Shown here: in pieces, positions 8,674-17,596 of the stretch
Layout: every line of letters begins with the position of its first letter
Position numbering within the stretch: the stretch's first letter is position 1
From: AP-15 sp963732095
Lineage (GTDB): Bacteria; Pseudomonadota; Alphaproteobacteria; ATCC43930; CGMCC-115725
Reading direction: 5' to 3'
Length of the DNA: 64,000 nucleotides
Assembly (NCBI GenBank): GCA_963732095.1
Contig: CAVSZA010000031.1
Span: 62,001 to 126,000 of the forward strand
Made by a program: the position numbers and the translations under genes
The notes under the pieces: generated by a model
Seen by the model: the letters and a program-made list of their open reading frames with translations, nothing else
Told to the model about the DNA's origin: nothing
The model's database searches: none

Positions 8674-9651
8674 TTATTGCGGCGCGGCGACGGCGGCGGG
8701 CAGTTCGACCCCGATCTCTCGGTAATAGCGTACCGCGCCCGGGTGGTAGGGAATAAAGGTGTCGCGATCTACATTTGCGGCGACGCTTTCGCGCGCAGCA
8801 GAGGTGGCTTCCACCAGCTGATCGTGATTGGCATAGAACGCCTTGACGACAGAATAGGCGAGATCGGCGGGAAGATCCTTGCTGGCGACGGCGAAGTTGA
8901 ACAAGCCGAGTGTTTTGTAGTCGCTATTCAGCGAGGGGTAGGCGCCTGCCCGCACGACCGACGGAGAAAATTCCGGCACTGCCTTCTGCAACTTAGCGAT
9001 CTCGTTGTCGTTTAGCGGGATGAACCGGATTTTTTCGGTGCCGTCGAGCCCCGTGATGACCGGAAACGGGACCCCCGCCGTGCCGACAATCGCATCGAGA
9101 ACGCCCGATCGCATCTGCCGGCTCATCGTGCTCCAGGCGCCATATTGCACCGCCACCGGGATGCCGAGCACTTCGAAGATCTTGTTGGCGTATAATCCCC
9201 CCGTGCCGCCCTGGGGGCCGACCCCAACCCGTTTATTCCCCATATCGGGGAGGACGCTTATCCCCGAGCTGTCGAGCGCCGCAAACTGGACCGGCGTATC
9301 GTACATTGGGAAGAGTGCGCGCATCGACCGCAGCTTTTTGCCGTGGGTCCATGCGGCGGTACCATTCCATGCTTGAAGAGCGGAGCCCGTGGTGACAAAG
9401 GCAAGCTGCACCTTGCCGCTCTCGAGTAACAATATGTTCTCGTCGGGACCTTGCGTCGCTCGCGTCGAAACCGGAATCCCGACGGCCTCTGCCAGAAGCG
9501 GTGCCAACGTGTTACCGTACAATAAATAGATGCCGCCCGGCGATGCCGTCCCGATTGTCAGGGAAGTCGGCCAGCCCGGCGCGGCCCGCGCCGAAGCTGA
9601 CCAACCGATCACGATCATCAGCCAGGCAGCCGCCCAAGTTTTTAACCTCAT
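8674..9651 (-). CDS. TAXI-family TRAP transporter solute-binding protein
   Basis: The 325-residue protein starts at the ATG at 9651, with AGGAGG 7 bases upstream; longer starts are less likely because the signal peptide (WAAAWLMIVIGWSASARA) directly follows this one. After it come IGTASPGGIYLLYGNTLAPLL and STRATQGPDENILLLESGKVQLAFV, the hallmark of TAXI substrate-binding proteins that feed TRAP transporters with organic acids such as glutamate or 2-oxoglutarate. No membrane subunit (fused DctQM) is next to it, so it is an orphan in this window. It lies between debris on both sides. Confidence 0.88.
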   Translation of the reverse strand: MRLKTWAAAWLMIVIGWSASARAAPGWPTSLTIGTASPGGIYLLYGNTLAPLLAEAVGIPVSTRATQGPDENILLLESGKVQLAFVTTGSALQAWNGTAAWTHGKKLRSMRALFPMYDTPVQFAALDSSGISVLPDMGNKRVGVGPQGGTGGLYANKIFEVLGIPVAVQYGAWSTMSRQMRSGVLDAIVGTAGVPFPVITGLDGTEKIRFIPLNDNEIAKLQKAVPEFSPSVVRAGAYPSLNSDYKTLGLFNFAVASKDLPADLAYSVVKAFYANHDQLVEATSAARESVAANVDRDTFIPYHPGAVRYYREIGVELPAAVAAPQ

Positions 9652-9823
9652 GCACCCTCCTACTTGGACGTACGAAACGCGTTCACGTGCGGCTTGTTGA
9701 GAAGATTCGCACGACGAGTTCCCGAAAACTGTCAGCGCGATGGAGTTGCCTTTTCCCAAACCCCAGGTCCTCCGCGAAGCCCAACAGTCTGTTGCATTTG
9801 TATCTGTCGGCCGGCGTCAATGC

Positions 9824-9975
9824 CTAAGCGACGGCGGGGTATCGAGTTCGATGCGCAGATGCGAGGATGGCATCGGCATCCTGGTCGCTGAGTCCGGAGA
9901 ACAGGAGGGTGCCTCTGAGGAGATCGCGTCCCTTGGCGAATGCGGATCCGATCACATTTGCCCCCAACCAGCGGA
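9824..9975 (-). pseudogene. Possible Crp/Fnr-type cyclic-nucleotide-binding domain fragment
   Basis: On the minus strand the frame ending at 9824 reads KGRDLLRGTLLFSGLSDQD and then ADAILASAHRTRYPAV before a stop. The pattern of leucines, LFSGLSD and RYP resembles the first helix of Crp/Fnr sensor domains. No helix-turn-helix or rest of the domain follows. The call rests on about 35 residues and is weak. The remainder of 9652-10385 holds no recognisable gene. Confidence 0.3.
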
Positions 9976-10385
9976 AAATCCGGGCCGCCGGGCTCTTCCG
10001 CTAAGGTCGGACTTTTGCGCACGAGGCGCAACCTCTTCTGATTGAGACATGGTGCCGACGTTTATCCGACAGCGTTTTCAGTTCCGCGCGGGTCGGGTAG
10101 GGAACAGCCCTTCGCCAAGCGGTTCACTGTGACGCGACCGGGCACCTGCCGGCCGTGACGACGCTCGGATTACATCGCGGTCCTTGTGGAGGTTGACCTC
10201 GCTGCGATGCTCGAATGGGGAAGATCCGTCCGCCACAGTTCAGCTTCAGGTCGGACGGGTGCGTGGAGGCACCGGTTTTAAACCGCATCGCTGTCACCGC
10301 GTTCATTCACTTCCGCACTGAGCCCGTTAGCGGATTGTTCTGGTCAAGCGGCTGGGGTAGAGCCGCAAAGGGACGCGTTGGGATC

Positions 10386-11740
10386 AGATGCTGTTGTGCT
10401 GACGGCGTATCGCTTGCTGGCGCCGGGCAGTGAATGGCGGCTGCACCGTGAGTGGTTTCAGCGCAGCGCCTTGGCCGATCTCTTGGGCGAGGATGCAGAT
10501 TAGCCGAGATCCACAAGCTGTATCGCTGTCATGACGGTTGCTGACCACAAGCAGGCGGTCTTCGATCACCTGACGCGGCGCTGGCGAGATCTGTTCAACA
10601 TCAGCTACGACGTGCTGCTCTACGATTTGACGAGCACGTACTTCGAGGCGGATCCACGTTCCCGGAAGGCGACAAGCGCCGCTTCGGGTACTCGCGCGAT
10701 CACCGGCGGATTGTGTGCAGATCGTCATTGCCTAGTGGTGACGCCCGAAGGCCTGCCGCTGGCCTATGAGGTGCTTCCAGGCAATACCTCGGACAAAACA
10801 ACGTTGCGGCCGTTTCTCGATCGCATCGAGCGGCAATACGGCAAGGCGCGCCGCGTCTGGCTGATGGATCGCGGCGTGCCGACCGAGGAGGTGCTGGCCG
10901 AGATGCGCGGGCCGACCGTGGTGCATTACCTGGTGGGCACGCCGAAGGGTCGCTTGACGCGCTTGGAGAAGCATCTGATCGCCCAGCGTGGCAAGAGGCG
11001 CGACGGCGTTCAGGTCAAGCTGCTGGCGCAGGAGGGTGAGCTCTACGTCTTGGCGCAAAGCCACGACCGCGTCGCTAAAGAGCGTGCGATGCGGCGGCGG
11101 CAGCTGAAGCGGTTGTGGGCGCGGCTCAAGCAGCTGTCGACGATGCAGCTGACGCGTGAGGAACTGCTGATGAAACTCGGCGCCGCGCGCGATCAGTCGC
11201 GCAGCGCATGGCGCCTGGTCGCATCGAGGTCGCCGGAGACAGCGCAACCTTCAGCTATCGGCTCGATCGCAACAAACTCCGGCAGACACGGTTGCGCGAA
11301 GGCCGGTATCTGTTGCGCACCAATCTCATCGAGGAAGACCTGCAAGCTGTGGAGCATTATCTGCTGCTGGTGGCGGTGAGGAGGCGTTCAAGAACCTCAA
11401 AGGCGACCTCGCGATCCGGCCGGTGTTTCACCAGCTCGAGGCGCGCATCGAGGCCCACATCTTCATCGCCTTCCTGGCCTATTGCCTGCACGTCACCCTT
11501 GCGCGGCGTTTGCATGCTCTGGCGCCAGGGCTGACGCCGCGCAGCGTGCTCGAGAAGTTCGCCGCTGTGCAGATGATCGATGTGCACCTGCCGACCACCG
11601 ATGGCCGCGAGCTAGTGCTCACCCGCTATACCGAGCCCGAACCCGAGCTCAACCTCTTGTTGAACAAACTGAAGCTGGATCTGCCCGCCCAACCACCACC
11701 CAAAATCACTCCCAGCGCGCCGCGCACCACCGCTGTAGTG
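10386..11740 (+). mobile_element. IS1634-type transposase remnant with several frameshifts
   Basis: Pieces of one transposase can be read across all three frames: LTAYRLLAPGSEWRLH near 10400, LYDLTSTYFEAD near 10620, then VVTPEGLPLAYEVLPGNTSD, RRVWLMDRGVPTEEVL and the terminal RPVFHQLEARIEAHIFIAFL with LTRYTEPEPELNLLL. These are the conserved blocks of IS1634-family DDE transposases. Frame changes occur near 10500, 10690, 10730, 11210 and 11385, so the enzyme is inactive. I could not identify terminal inverted repeats with certainty. Its right end lies where a cytochrome c gene is truncated, consistent with insertion into that gene. Confidence 0.78.
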
Positions 11741-11781
11741 CGATTCGGGGGTATAGCGATTAGAATTAGAATAAAGGTAAT

Positions 11782-12036
11782 TTAGCCATCCGTAGTGCGC
11801 CACCAAAGGTCGGGTGTAATGTTCGGACTGTAGAAGGTGCCAAACGGGGTGGCGGCCGCCCGGCCTCCAGCCAGCTTCTCTCCGCCGGCAACGGTATGGC
11901 ACGAGAAGCACCCGCCGGCGCGCACGAGATATTCGCCGCGGTTCACGGCGTCTTCCTCGGCTACTGCAGGGATTGCTCCACTCAGCAGCATGAGCGTGAG
12001 CGCCGCTACGATTGGCTGGCGCTGAAACGGCAACAT
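11782..12036 (-). pseudogene. Cytochrome c, N-terminal part truncated next to the IS element
   Basis: Starting at the ATG at 12036 (GTG 12039 is also possible), the protein has a signal peptide and then RGEYLVRAGGCFSCHTVAGG with a CxxCH haem site, followed by GGRAAATPFGTFYSPNITPD. This is the first haem domain of multi-haem cytochromes that serve periplasmic alcohol or sugar dehydrogenases. The family normally continues well beyond this point, but here the frame runs into the transposase remnant and stops after about 85 codons. Its start overlaps the stop of the upstream cytochrome gene by one base (TGATG), so the two formed an operon. Confidence 0.75.
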
Positions 12037-12509
12037 CACTCTTCCTTACGAAATTCGGTGTGACAAGCATTGCAGGCGTTGGCGGCTGCGGTGTAGGCGG
12101 CAGCGATCGCTGCCTTGTCGCCGGACTTCACTACCGGGACGAGTTTAGCAGTCGCACTCTGCACTGCCACGATCAGCTGATCGACATGGTCGCCGGCGTC
12201 AAAAATCGCCGGTTTGATCTTGCTCTCCGTCACATCCGAACCCGGAAGAAACAAGGTCCGGTCGAGAGTGCTGGCGAGCGAGGCAACGGTTTCCGCCGCC
12301 GTCACGGTATCAGGACCGTAAGCGGCGGTGCCCTTCACGACGCGGCCGATGCCGAGAAAGAGCGGCCGGCCCATGTGTTTCATCGTGTCTTCGCGTCGCG
12401 CGAAGACCGCCTTGCCGTCCTCGAGCGACGCGCCGTGGGTCGCAATCATCAACACCGCGCCGATCCCCGCCGCGAATTGCTGCGGACCAAAAGCGCAACT
12501 CGATGGCAA
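12036..12509 (-). CDS. Cytochrome c' / c556-type protein
   Basis: The 157-residue product has the layout of the four-helix cytochrome c' family: signal-like N-terminus, FARREDTMKHMGRPLF with the methionine-containing first helix, and the haem site CNACH at residues 146-150 near the C-terminus. Such periplasmic proteins bind haem and often NO or act in electron transfer. The start shown is a TTG without a clear ribosome site, and the N-terminus may be altered; I see no better start. It is translationally coupled to the truncated cytochrome c downstream. Confidence 0.75.
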   Translation of the reverse strand: MPSSCAFGPQQFAAGIGAVLMIATHGASLEDGKAVFARREDTMKHMGRPLFLGIGRVVKGTAAYGPDTVTAAETVASLASTLDRTLFLPGSDVTESKIKPAIFDAGDHVDQLIVAVQSATAKLVPVVKSGDKAAIAAAYTAAANACNACHTEFRKEE

Positions 12510-12687
12510 GTTTTCGGCTCTTTGCGGGTTCGGAATTAAGCCTGGGTACCGTTCTTGCCAGCGCGATCTCGGAGTCCTAGGAAATCATCCCGCAGTGCAG
12601 AACATGCTGCTCGCGCCACGGTGGGGGAGTCGATCAGGCGCGCTGATGACCATTGTCCTCGCGACGGGGCGTGCATCAGCTTCGAGT

Positions 12688-12745
12688 TCGCACAGGACTC
12701 TTTGCTGGAGGGAGATGGATTCGAACCATCGGTACCGCGTGACGC
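12688..12745 (+). repeat. Dispersed tRNA-3'-end-like repeat, copy 1
   Basis: The stretch contains GCTGGAGGGAGATGGATTCG followed by AACCATCGGTACCG. On the minus strand it has a perfect five-base stem GATGG/CCATC around TTCGAAT, like a tRNA T-arm, followed by TCCCTCCA like an acceptor 3' strand. No cloverleaf can be completed upstream, so it is not a tRNA gene. Related copies are at 15023 and 23352. The remaining bases to 13091 hold no gene. Confidence 0.6.
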
Positions 12746-13091
12746 GACGAAGGTTTCGAGAGGGACTCATATCGCCTCTACTTGATTCACGCCTCGTGTC
12801 GAGCGATCGATAAAACTCGGCCCAGGTCCGGACGTCGGTTGAAAGAAGCTTTTGCCAGGACCAAAGCGCAACGAGCCGACCCGGCTTGCGAAGCTGAAGA
12901 AGGGGCGCTCATACAGAAGTCGGGCCGTTTCGCAGACCCGGACATGTTGACAACCGCACCACCGCCTCCAGAATGCGGGGTAACAGCGCGAGCCGGCGAG
13001 GGACGATGTAATTTGCAAGCCAGCCCCGAATTGGAGCCTTCGCCCGCCAACGGCCCCGATTATTGAACTTCATCCGGCATGTGGTGGCTTC

Positions 13092-13565
13092 ATGAAGCTT
13101 ACTGTTGATGGTGCCCGATTAGCCATAGTTGGCTTCAGTCTCGGCATCACGGGCATATTATTTGCCTTTTTAATTCTGGCGCCCGCATTGGGCATGCCCT
13201 TTAATCCAGGCCGGGATGAAAATGTCAGGCTGATCGAGATCATAGCACCTGTCTTTTTTGGTTATCTCGGAAGCGCGGCACATTTTGTTTTCCGTTCACA
13301 GCGAGGTACAAATATCTCAGTGGCTGATGAACAGTTGCTTGGCCTTCTCGTATACGGACCCTTCCTCGTATTCATATTTGTAAACATAGCGTTGTTTCTC
13401 GCATTTTATCTCTATAACCGCCCTAACGGTCCGGGGATGAATGTAGAGGAACTCTCAAAGTGGTTCTCAGTTGGCCTCGGTATCCTTACCTGCACCGTCA
13501 GCGTGATCAGCAGCTATATCTTCGGTGCCGGCGCGCAGCAGCAGGCTGCGAAGAGTGGAGTTTGA
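13092..13565 (+). CDS. Membrane protein of unknown function, four predicted TM helices
   Basis: The 157-residue protein starts MKLTVDGARLAIVGFSLG and has hydrophobic segments at about residues 9-34, 52-66, 84-108 and 124-146, separated by polar loops (RSQRGTNISVADEQ; YNRPNGPGMNVEELSKW). I do not recognise the family. Its base composition is clearly lower in GC than the surroundings, which suggests acquisition. It ends 2 bases before the ATG of the next gene, so the pair is an operon. The second product is exported, so the two may act together in the envelope (inference). Confidence 0.65.
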   Translation: MKLTVDGARLAIVGFSLGITGILFAFLILAPALGMPFNPGRDENVRLIEIIAPVFFGYLGSAAHFVFRSQRGTNISVADEQLLGLLVYGPFLVFIFVNIALFLAFYLYNRPNGPGMNVEELSKWFSVGLGILTCTVSVISSYIFGAGAQQQAAKSGV

Positions 13566-13567
13566 AA

Positions 13568-14728
13568 ATGTGGACGAAATGCGTGCTGGCGTTAGCAGCG
13601 TCACTTGCGACCACGCTTCCGGTTGCTATCCAAGCCAAGACGATCATCGGTGATATCGTTGATAAAACCGGAACCCCACTTCGGGTCAAAGTCAGCGTAG
13701 ACGAGAGCCCTGGAGAGCTTGTTTATCTTCCAAGGAACCGAAAAATCGTGAACGAAGCTCGTGCCGATAAGACGGTCATTTGCGCCCTCTATGGTGTGCG
13801 CTCCTCATGCTACCAGACAAGAAAGCGCTTCTACGCCGAAGCCCCTCATTACGGAGCTAATCTGATCTTCGAGAGGCCAATTCCGCTGATAACGATCCAC
13901 CTTTTAGGTGACCTTTCCAGGGATTTGATTGACGAGTGGGCTCAGAAAAGCCCGGCCGAGATCTTGGCGGAGGAGCTTAAAATGCCCGAAGCCGATTTAC
14001 AAGCGGGGATGCAGCCGGATAAAATGAACCACTTTGTGCAATACGCCGACACCCATCATTTTGGTTTGGGATTTTACGCGTGGTCTTATCAGCCACTGGA
14101 AGCAGTGAACGATGGCAAAGAGCTGGCTGAAGCTCTCGGCAAACTTTCGAACATCCGACCCAAAAACGATTGTCCAAACCCCGAAAGTAATCCCTTTCGC
14201 GATGGTGACACGAGTTTGTGCGCCGGTGTTTTCAAGTTTTCGTCTACCAGCGGGTATAGTGGTTTTGCATATTGCACTTATACCCGCGTAAACGATGTAA
14301 GTTCGACGCCGACAGGTTGTCTCGCCGTATATTATACCAAAGCAGATAAATCGTATGTGGCCGTATACTCCTCACCGGATATCGGTACTGGGGAGGGCGC
14401 GGGGATGGAGGGGCTCAATTGCTGGAAAAAATCGCCAGAAGCAGACGTAGTCGCGAAAAGCCGGGTCGTGGCGGCAGACAGCGCCAAAACAGTGACGGAT
14501 GTGCTGAGGGAGAGCAAAATAGGGATCGACCTTCGGATGGTGAAGGCCCGGCCCGAGATCACAGTGCTGTACGGAGTTAGAGCCTTTGAACCGTCCAAGA
14601 TCTTACCCAACAAATACGAATATACCACTGCAACGCTGATTGTAGCGACGAAGGACGGCCCATATAGACTCGGATTTCGGAATATCAGGAACAATTGTGT
14701 TGACACTGAATTCACAGAATGTGCGTGA
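13568..14728 (+). CDS. Exported protein of unknown function
   Basis: Starting at the ATG at 13568, directly after the membrane-protein gene, the 386-residue product has a signal peptide (MWTKCVLALAASLATTLP, cleavage likely after IQA). It then shows GDIVDKTGTPLRVKVSVDES and a mixed, cysteine-containing body (CALYGVRSSC, CPNPES, CAGVFKF, YCTYTR, GLNCWKK, NNCVDTEFTEC). About nine cysteines suggest disulfides in the periplasm. I recognise no domain. GC content is low like its partner. The 14729-15022 stretch after it has no gene; some downstream reading (QVVCEYQ) occurs in another frame and could be an eroded tail. Confidence 0.62.
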   Translation: MWTKCVLALAASLATTLPVAIQAKTIIGDIVDKTGTPLRVKVSVDESPGELVYLPRNRKIVNEARADKTVICALYGVRSSCYQTRKRFYAEAPHYGANLIFERPIPLITIHLLGDLSRDLIDEWAQKSPAEILAEELKMPEADLQAGMQPDKMNHFVQYADTHHFGLGFYAWSYQPLEAVNDGKELAEALGKLSNIRPKNDCPNPESNPFRDGDTSLCAGVFKFSSTSGYSGFAYCTYTRVNDVSSTPTGCLAVYYTKADKSYVAVYSSPDIGTGEGAGMEGLNCWKKSPEADVVAKSRVVAADSAKTVTDVLRESKIGIDLRMVKARPEITVLYGVRAFEPSKILPNKYEYTTATLIVATKDGPYRLGFRNIRNNCVDTEFTECA

Positions 14729-15022
14729 CAGAAAATCGTTTCTGGAGCCCGATGATAAAGAACTTGCAGACTACCAAAAGGTAGCTGCACGCGATTTAAC
14801 TGCACGTCTCTCTAAAGCGCTTGGCACTCAGGTTGTTTGTGAATATCAATAGGCTAGGAGTCGGCAGAATTAACCGGTTTGAGAACCTATCTACAGGAAG
14901 ACGCTGAGGTTTTTGTCGAGCACGAGACCCGGCCCAATACCCACCTGAAGATTTTCTTTTCTCCGGTAATTGTCTGTCCCTCGGGCAATACGGAACGAAA
15001 AAACACGCCTGAGGGACCGATG

Positions 15023-15080
15023 GTTCGCAGGACTTCTCTGCTGGAGGGAGATGGATTCGAACTTCCGGTTCCGCGCGAGA
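15023..15080 (+). repeat. Dispersed tRNA-3'-end-like repeat, copy 2
   Basis: It shares TTCGCA, AGGACT and then TGCTGGAGGGAGATGGATTC with copy 1, diverging slightly in the second arm (AACTTCCGGTTCCG). It lies directly against the exonuclease III remnant. When read as protein this element gives the spurious LEGDGFELPVPR peptide. Confidence 0.6.
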
Positions 15081-15084
15081 TCGG

Positions 15085-15325
15085 AGCGGCGCGCCGCTGT
15101 CCAAAAGACTTTGGGAGTAGCCCGTCAACCGTTCGACCAAGCGCAGCTTGTAATCGAATTTCGGGCCCGGCGCCGGATTGCCGTTCGGCAGATACAGGCA
15201 TCCGACGAGCAGGCCGCCGACGGCCGCCTCGATGTAGCGGCTATGCGTAAATCCGATCGCCCGGCGGGCTGCGGCGGGTCTCCACCGGCTCGGCGCCGCG
15301 GGCGAGGATCGCTACACCGTTCCAC
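15085..15325 (-). pseudogene. xthA: Exodeoxyribonuclease III (XthA) internal fragment
   Basis: Reading leftward from 15325 gives VAILARGAEPVETRRS, then after a frameshift near 15240 SRYIEAAVGGLLVGCLYLPN followed by GNPAPGPKFDYKL and VERL. This is the central part of exonuclease III, the AP endonuclease/3'-exonuclease of base-excision repair; the YLPNGNP motif is characteristic. Neither the N-terminal nor the C-terminal catalytic parts are present. The fragment is bounded by an IS3-type element at 15330 and the tRNA-like repeat near 15080. Confidence 0.7.
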
Positions 15326-15361
15326 CTAGAGGTGGCTCCGGAATTTTGAACGGGGCGTTAA

Positions 15362-15727
15362 GTGGAAACTCGGCCTGACGGCAGGCATGTTTTGCCTGCG
15401 AAATCAGGAGCGAAGACGAAGAAGCGAGCCCGCCGGAACCACACACCGGCCTTCAAGGCGAAGGTGGCCCTTGCTGCCCTGAAAAACGATCGAACGATTG
15501 CACAGCTTGCTGAGCAGTTCGACGTGCATCCCAATCAAATCACCTCGTGGAAAGAGCAACCGCTTGCAGGGGCTGCCGATGTGTTTGAACGCGGTGGCAG
15601 CACCAAATCATCGGCCCCCGAGGTCGATATCAAGGCCCTGCACGCCAAGATCGGCGAGCTAGTCCTGGAGAACGATTTTTTAGAACGTGCGCTCGGCAAG
15701 GCGGGATTTCCGAGCGCAAAGCGATGA
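15362..15727 (+). CDS. IS3-family transposase OrfA
   Basis: The frame from GTG 15362 encodes about 121 residues including KKRARRNHTPAFKAKVALAA, then QLAEQFDVHPNQITSWKEQ (helix-turn-helix) and KIGELVLENDFLERALGKAG (leucine-zipper region), the standard OrfA plan of IS3 elements. The element appears to begin near 15330, where CCGGAATTTTGAACGGG resembles an IS3-group terminal repeat. Its stop overlaps the ATG of OrfB (ATGA at 15724). OrfB is truncated, so the element cannot transpose. Confidence 0.8.
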   Translation: METRPDGRHVLPAKSGAKTKKRARRNHTPAFKAKVALAALKNDRTIAQLAEQFDVHPNQITSWKEQPLAGAADVFERGGSTKSSAPEVDIKALHAKIGELVLENDFLERALGKAGFPSAKR

Positions 15728-15886
15728 TCGACCGTAACCACAGGCTTGCGTTGACGAAGCAGGCGGCGCTCCTCGGCATCTGCCGAGGCAGCGTCTACTA
15801 CGCCAGCCGCCGCATCAGCGCAAGGTCTGCATCCGACATCGGCGCCGGTTCGGATGAGCTGCACCTGGAGTTCCCTTTCGCAGGCG
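15724..15886 (+). pseudogene. IS3-family transposase OrfB, N-terminal fragment
   Basis: The frame starts MIDRNHRLALTKQAALLGI, continues CRGSVYYASR and reaches DELHLEFPFAG, the first 55 residues of an IS3 OrfB integrase. It then passes into unrelated sequence at about 15886, where a leftward IS630-type transposase fragment ends. The DDE catalytic domain is missing. Confidence 0.72.
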
Positions 15887-16114
15887 CAGCAGACCTTCAA
15901 CCCCCATCTCGGCAAAGCGCTGCTGCCACCGCCACACCGTCGGCCGGCTGACGCTGACGCTGTGGGCAATCCGCTGTGCCGGTTCCCGATCGGCCGAGGC
16001 GAGCACGATGCGCGCCCGCTCGACGTGCTTGCGCGATCGATTGCGATCGGCCGCGATCGCCGCCAACTGCTCACGCTCCACTGCGCTCAAAACCACGCAT
16101 ACTTGCTGTGCCAT
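15887..16114 (-). mobile_element. IS630-family transposase, N-terminal fragment
   Basis: From the ATG at 16114 the minus strand reads MAQQVCVVLSAVEREQLAAI, then HVERARIVLASADREPAQRI and SVSRPTVWRWQQRFAE up to VEGLL. This is the HTH half of an IS630-type transposase. It breaks off at the IS3 OrfB junction, so two mobile elements have destroyed each other at this point. A short palindrome GCACTAGTGC at 16189-16198 lies outside its start and could belong to the element end. Confidence 0.72.
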
Positions 16115-16183
16115 GGCCCCCACTCCCCAACGCCATGACCCAGTATTGCACATCCCAACCGCGCTGTGAATCTTCTGAATGAC

Positions 16184-16354
16184 TCAGAGCACTAGTGCCA
16201 CATGACCCAAACGAACAGCGGCCTTGGCGAGATGGCCGCGCGTCGGCTGGTTGGCGAGCTGGCCAGCGATGAATTCTAGGTAGTCTTCGATCAGCGCGAA
16301 GTCGGTTCTCGCCTGATCGGCTTGGCACAATGTGAGCAGGTATTCGTCTGGCAT
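16184..16354 (-). CDS. Small hypothetical helical protein
   Basis: Starting at the ATG at 16354 the 56-residue product reads MPDEYLLTLCQADQARTDFA, then LIEDYLEFIAGQLANQPTR. The acidic helical pattern resembles a short hypothetical protein of Bradyrhizobium relatives that normally ends in a hydrophobic helix. Here the C-terminus (KAAVRLGHVALVL) is short and abuts the palindrome at the IS630 edge, so it may be truncated. No function is known. Confidence 0.42.
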   Translation of the reverse strand: MPDEYLLTLCQADQARTDFALIEDYLEFIAGQLANQPTRGHLAKAAVRLGHVALVL

Positions 16355-16503
16355 ATGCACGTTATGCCAGAACACGGTTGCTCAATCGTTACGATGTTGA
16401 CAAAGCGTCCGGCTGACCTAGACCACAGGCGGGAGCCGCCGCCAATCCCGCCACTCTGGTCGGAAACGGAGATCCGTTTCCAACCGGCCGCGGTATACGG
16501 CGC

Positions 16504-16689
16504 CTAGAGCGCCGGCATAGCGATGCCAGTAAGGGCGGCGCCCGCCCGTGTGAACAGGTCGGTGAGGGAGTTGCCGAACGCTTGTGCACCGACCGCAATT
16601 GCAAGGGCAACGAACACGATCAACATAGCGTATTCGGTTGCGGTGGCACCGTTCTCGTCACGAAGAAAGCGACTGGGCAGACTGTGCAT
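16504..16689 (-). CDS. Flp-family type IVb pilin
   Basis: The 61-residue protein has AGGAGG upstream of its ATG. It contains the prepilin site NG|ATATEYAM: cleavage after Gly14 leaves Glu5-Tyr6 of the mature pilin, followed by the hydrophobic helix LIVFVALAIAVGAQAF. Flp pilins are cleaved by a TadV/CpaA peptidase and assembled by the Tad machinery for adhesion. No tad/cpa genes are in the window, so this is an isolated pilin gene that would need machinery encoded elsewhere. Confidence 0.88.
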   Translation of the reverse strand: MHSLPSRFLRDENGATATEYAMLIVFVALAIAVGAQAFGNSLTDLFTRAGAALTGIAMPAL

Positions 16690-17296
16690 TTTAACTTCCT
16701 CCTTCAGGGGGTTGACCCTGTGGCCAGTGTGCGCCAGAGGCGATCACAGTCGCCACTCAGCCAGTAAGCCAGACTAACCCAGTCGATGTCAGTGGTCTGT
16801 CAGGTGGCCGTCAGAAAAGCGCCTTTTGTGATTTATTTTATTAGATTGTACGCAATGGTAACGCCGACTTGCTGCGGGGAATGCGCCGCCGGGGAAGAAG
16901 CCCGCGCGCCCCTGTGACGCGTTGCTACCCTCGCGTTCGCGGCGCAAGGCTACCGAGATCGCTAGTCATGTGAGCCTCCATTCGTTGCATCAGTTCGACA
17001 GATCGGCCCAGCTTTCCGCTGCCATCAGCCTCGTGAGGTGGGGTTCCGGCACTGAGCAGCTTCAGCGCCGCCGCCAGCTTTTCGGCGGCCATCAGCTTCG
17101 GACGACAAGGAACGTGAGAACCTGTCGCTCCAACGCAAAGGGAGAGGTCCAAGCGGCGCCAACCCTTGACCATACCGGAGGCGTGGTGATGCGCGGTATG
17201 GGACGTGAATCAGCGTGCGGCCTTCACGCAGTTTTAACGCACACGAGTTCTGATATGGCTGCGACTGGGGGATGCAAACACGGAAGGGACTTAGCC
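16690..17296. other. Intergenic region; possible small leftward remnant
   Basis: The first part (16800-16860) is AT-rich and suits a promoter for the leftward pilin gene. At 16925-17173 the minus strand can be read as KLMAAEKLAAALKLLSAG and LGRSVELMQRMEAHM, a helical stretch that could be a protein fragment, but no family is recognised and the ends look non-coding. Nothing else is supported. Confidence 0.35.
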
Positions 17297-17596
17297 ATGC
17301 GTCTACCTATCTTCGTATCGCTCGCTCTCGCTTCAGGCGTTGTTTCTTTTGCCGCGTCTGCGTGCGATACCCGCGTCGATTACGGTAACAAAATTAATCA
17401 GCTTCAAACTGAATATCAGGCGGCAGTCGGTCAGGCAACCAACGCTTACGTTGAAAAGACTATGTACAGTGTTAGATCGCGCTATTCCAATCTCGTAGAT
17501 TGGAGAAATTCTGTTAATGTCGCTTTAAACAGTTATACTCGAGGCAGTCAACAGACGTATGACAATTACATGGTCAATGCGTGCGTGTGGTGGTGA
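17297..17596 (+). CDS. Small exported protein of unknown function
   Basis: With GGAAGGGAC upstream, the ATG at 17297 opens a 99-residue protein with a signal peptide (MRLPIFVSLALASGVVSF, cleavage after ASA). The mature part begins CDTRVDYGNKINQLQTEYQ and continues as a polar helix with VRSRYSNLVDWRNSVNVA, ending in NACVWW. One cysteine lies near each end, so an intramolecular disulfide is possible. The sequence is AT-richer than its surroundings. No family recognised. Confidence 0.55.
   Translation: MRLPIFVSLALASGVVSFAASACDTRVDYGNKINQLQTEYQAAVGQATNAYVEKTMYSVRSRYSNLVDWRNSVNVALNSYTRGSQQTYDNYMVNACVWW

Noticed and set aside
12703..12785. Possible tRNA gene at the GGATTCGAACC-like motif
   Set aside because: Only a T-arm-like stem-loop and an acceptor-like strand are present; no anticodon or D arm can be folded within 100 bases, and the second copy has a mismatched stem.
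14879..15250. Frames encoding peptides with LEGDGFEL/EPSVPR
   Set aside because: These frames read through the dispersed tRNA-like repeat and share no protein-like features outside it; they are not genes.
16189..16198. GCACTAGTGC palindrome as a regulatory site
   Set aside because: It lies at the edge of the IS630-type remnant and is more simply explained as part of the element end.
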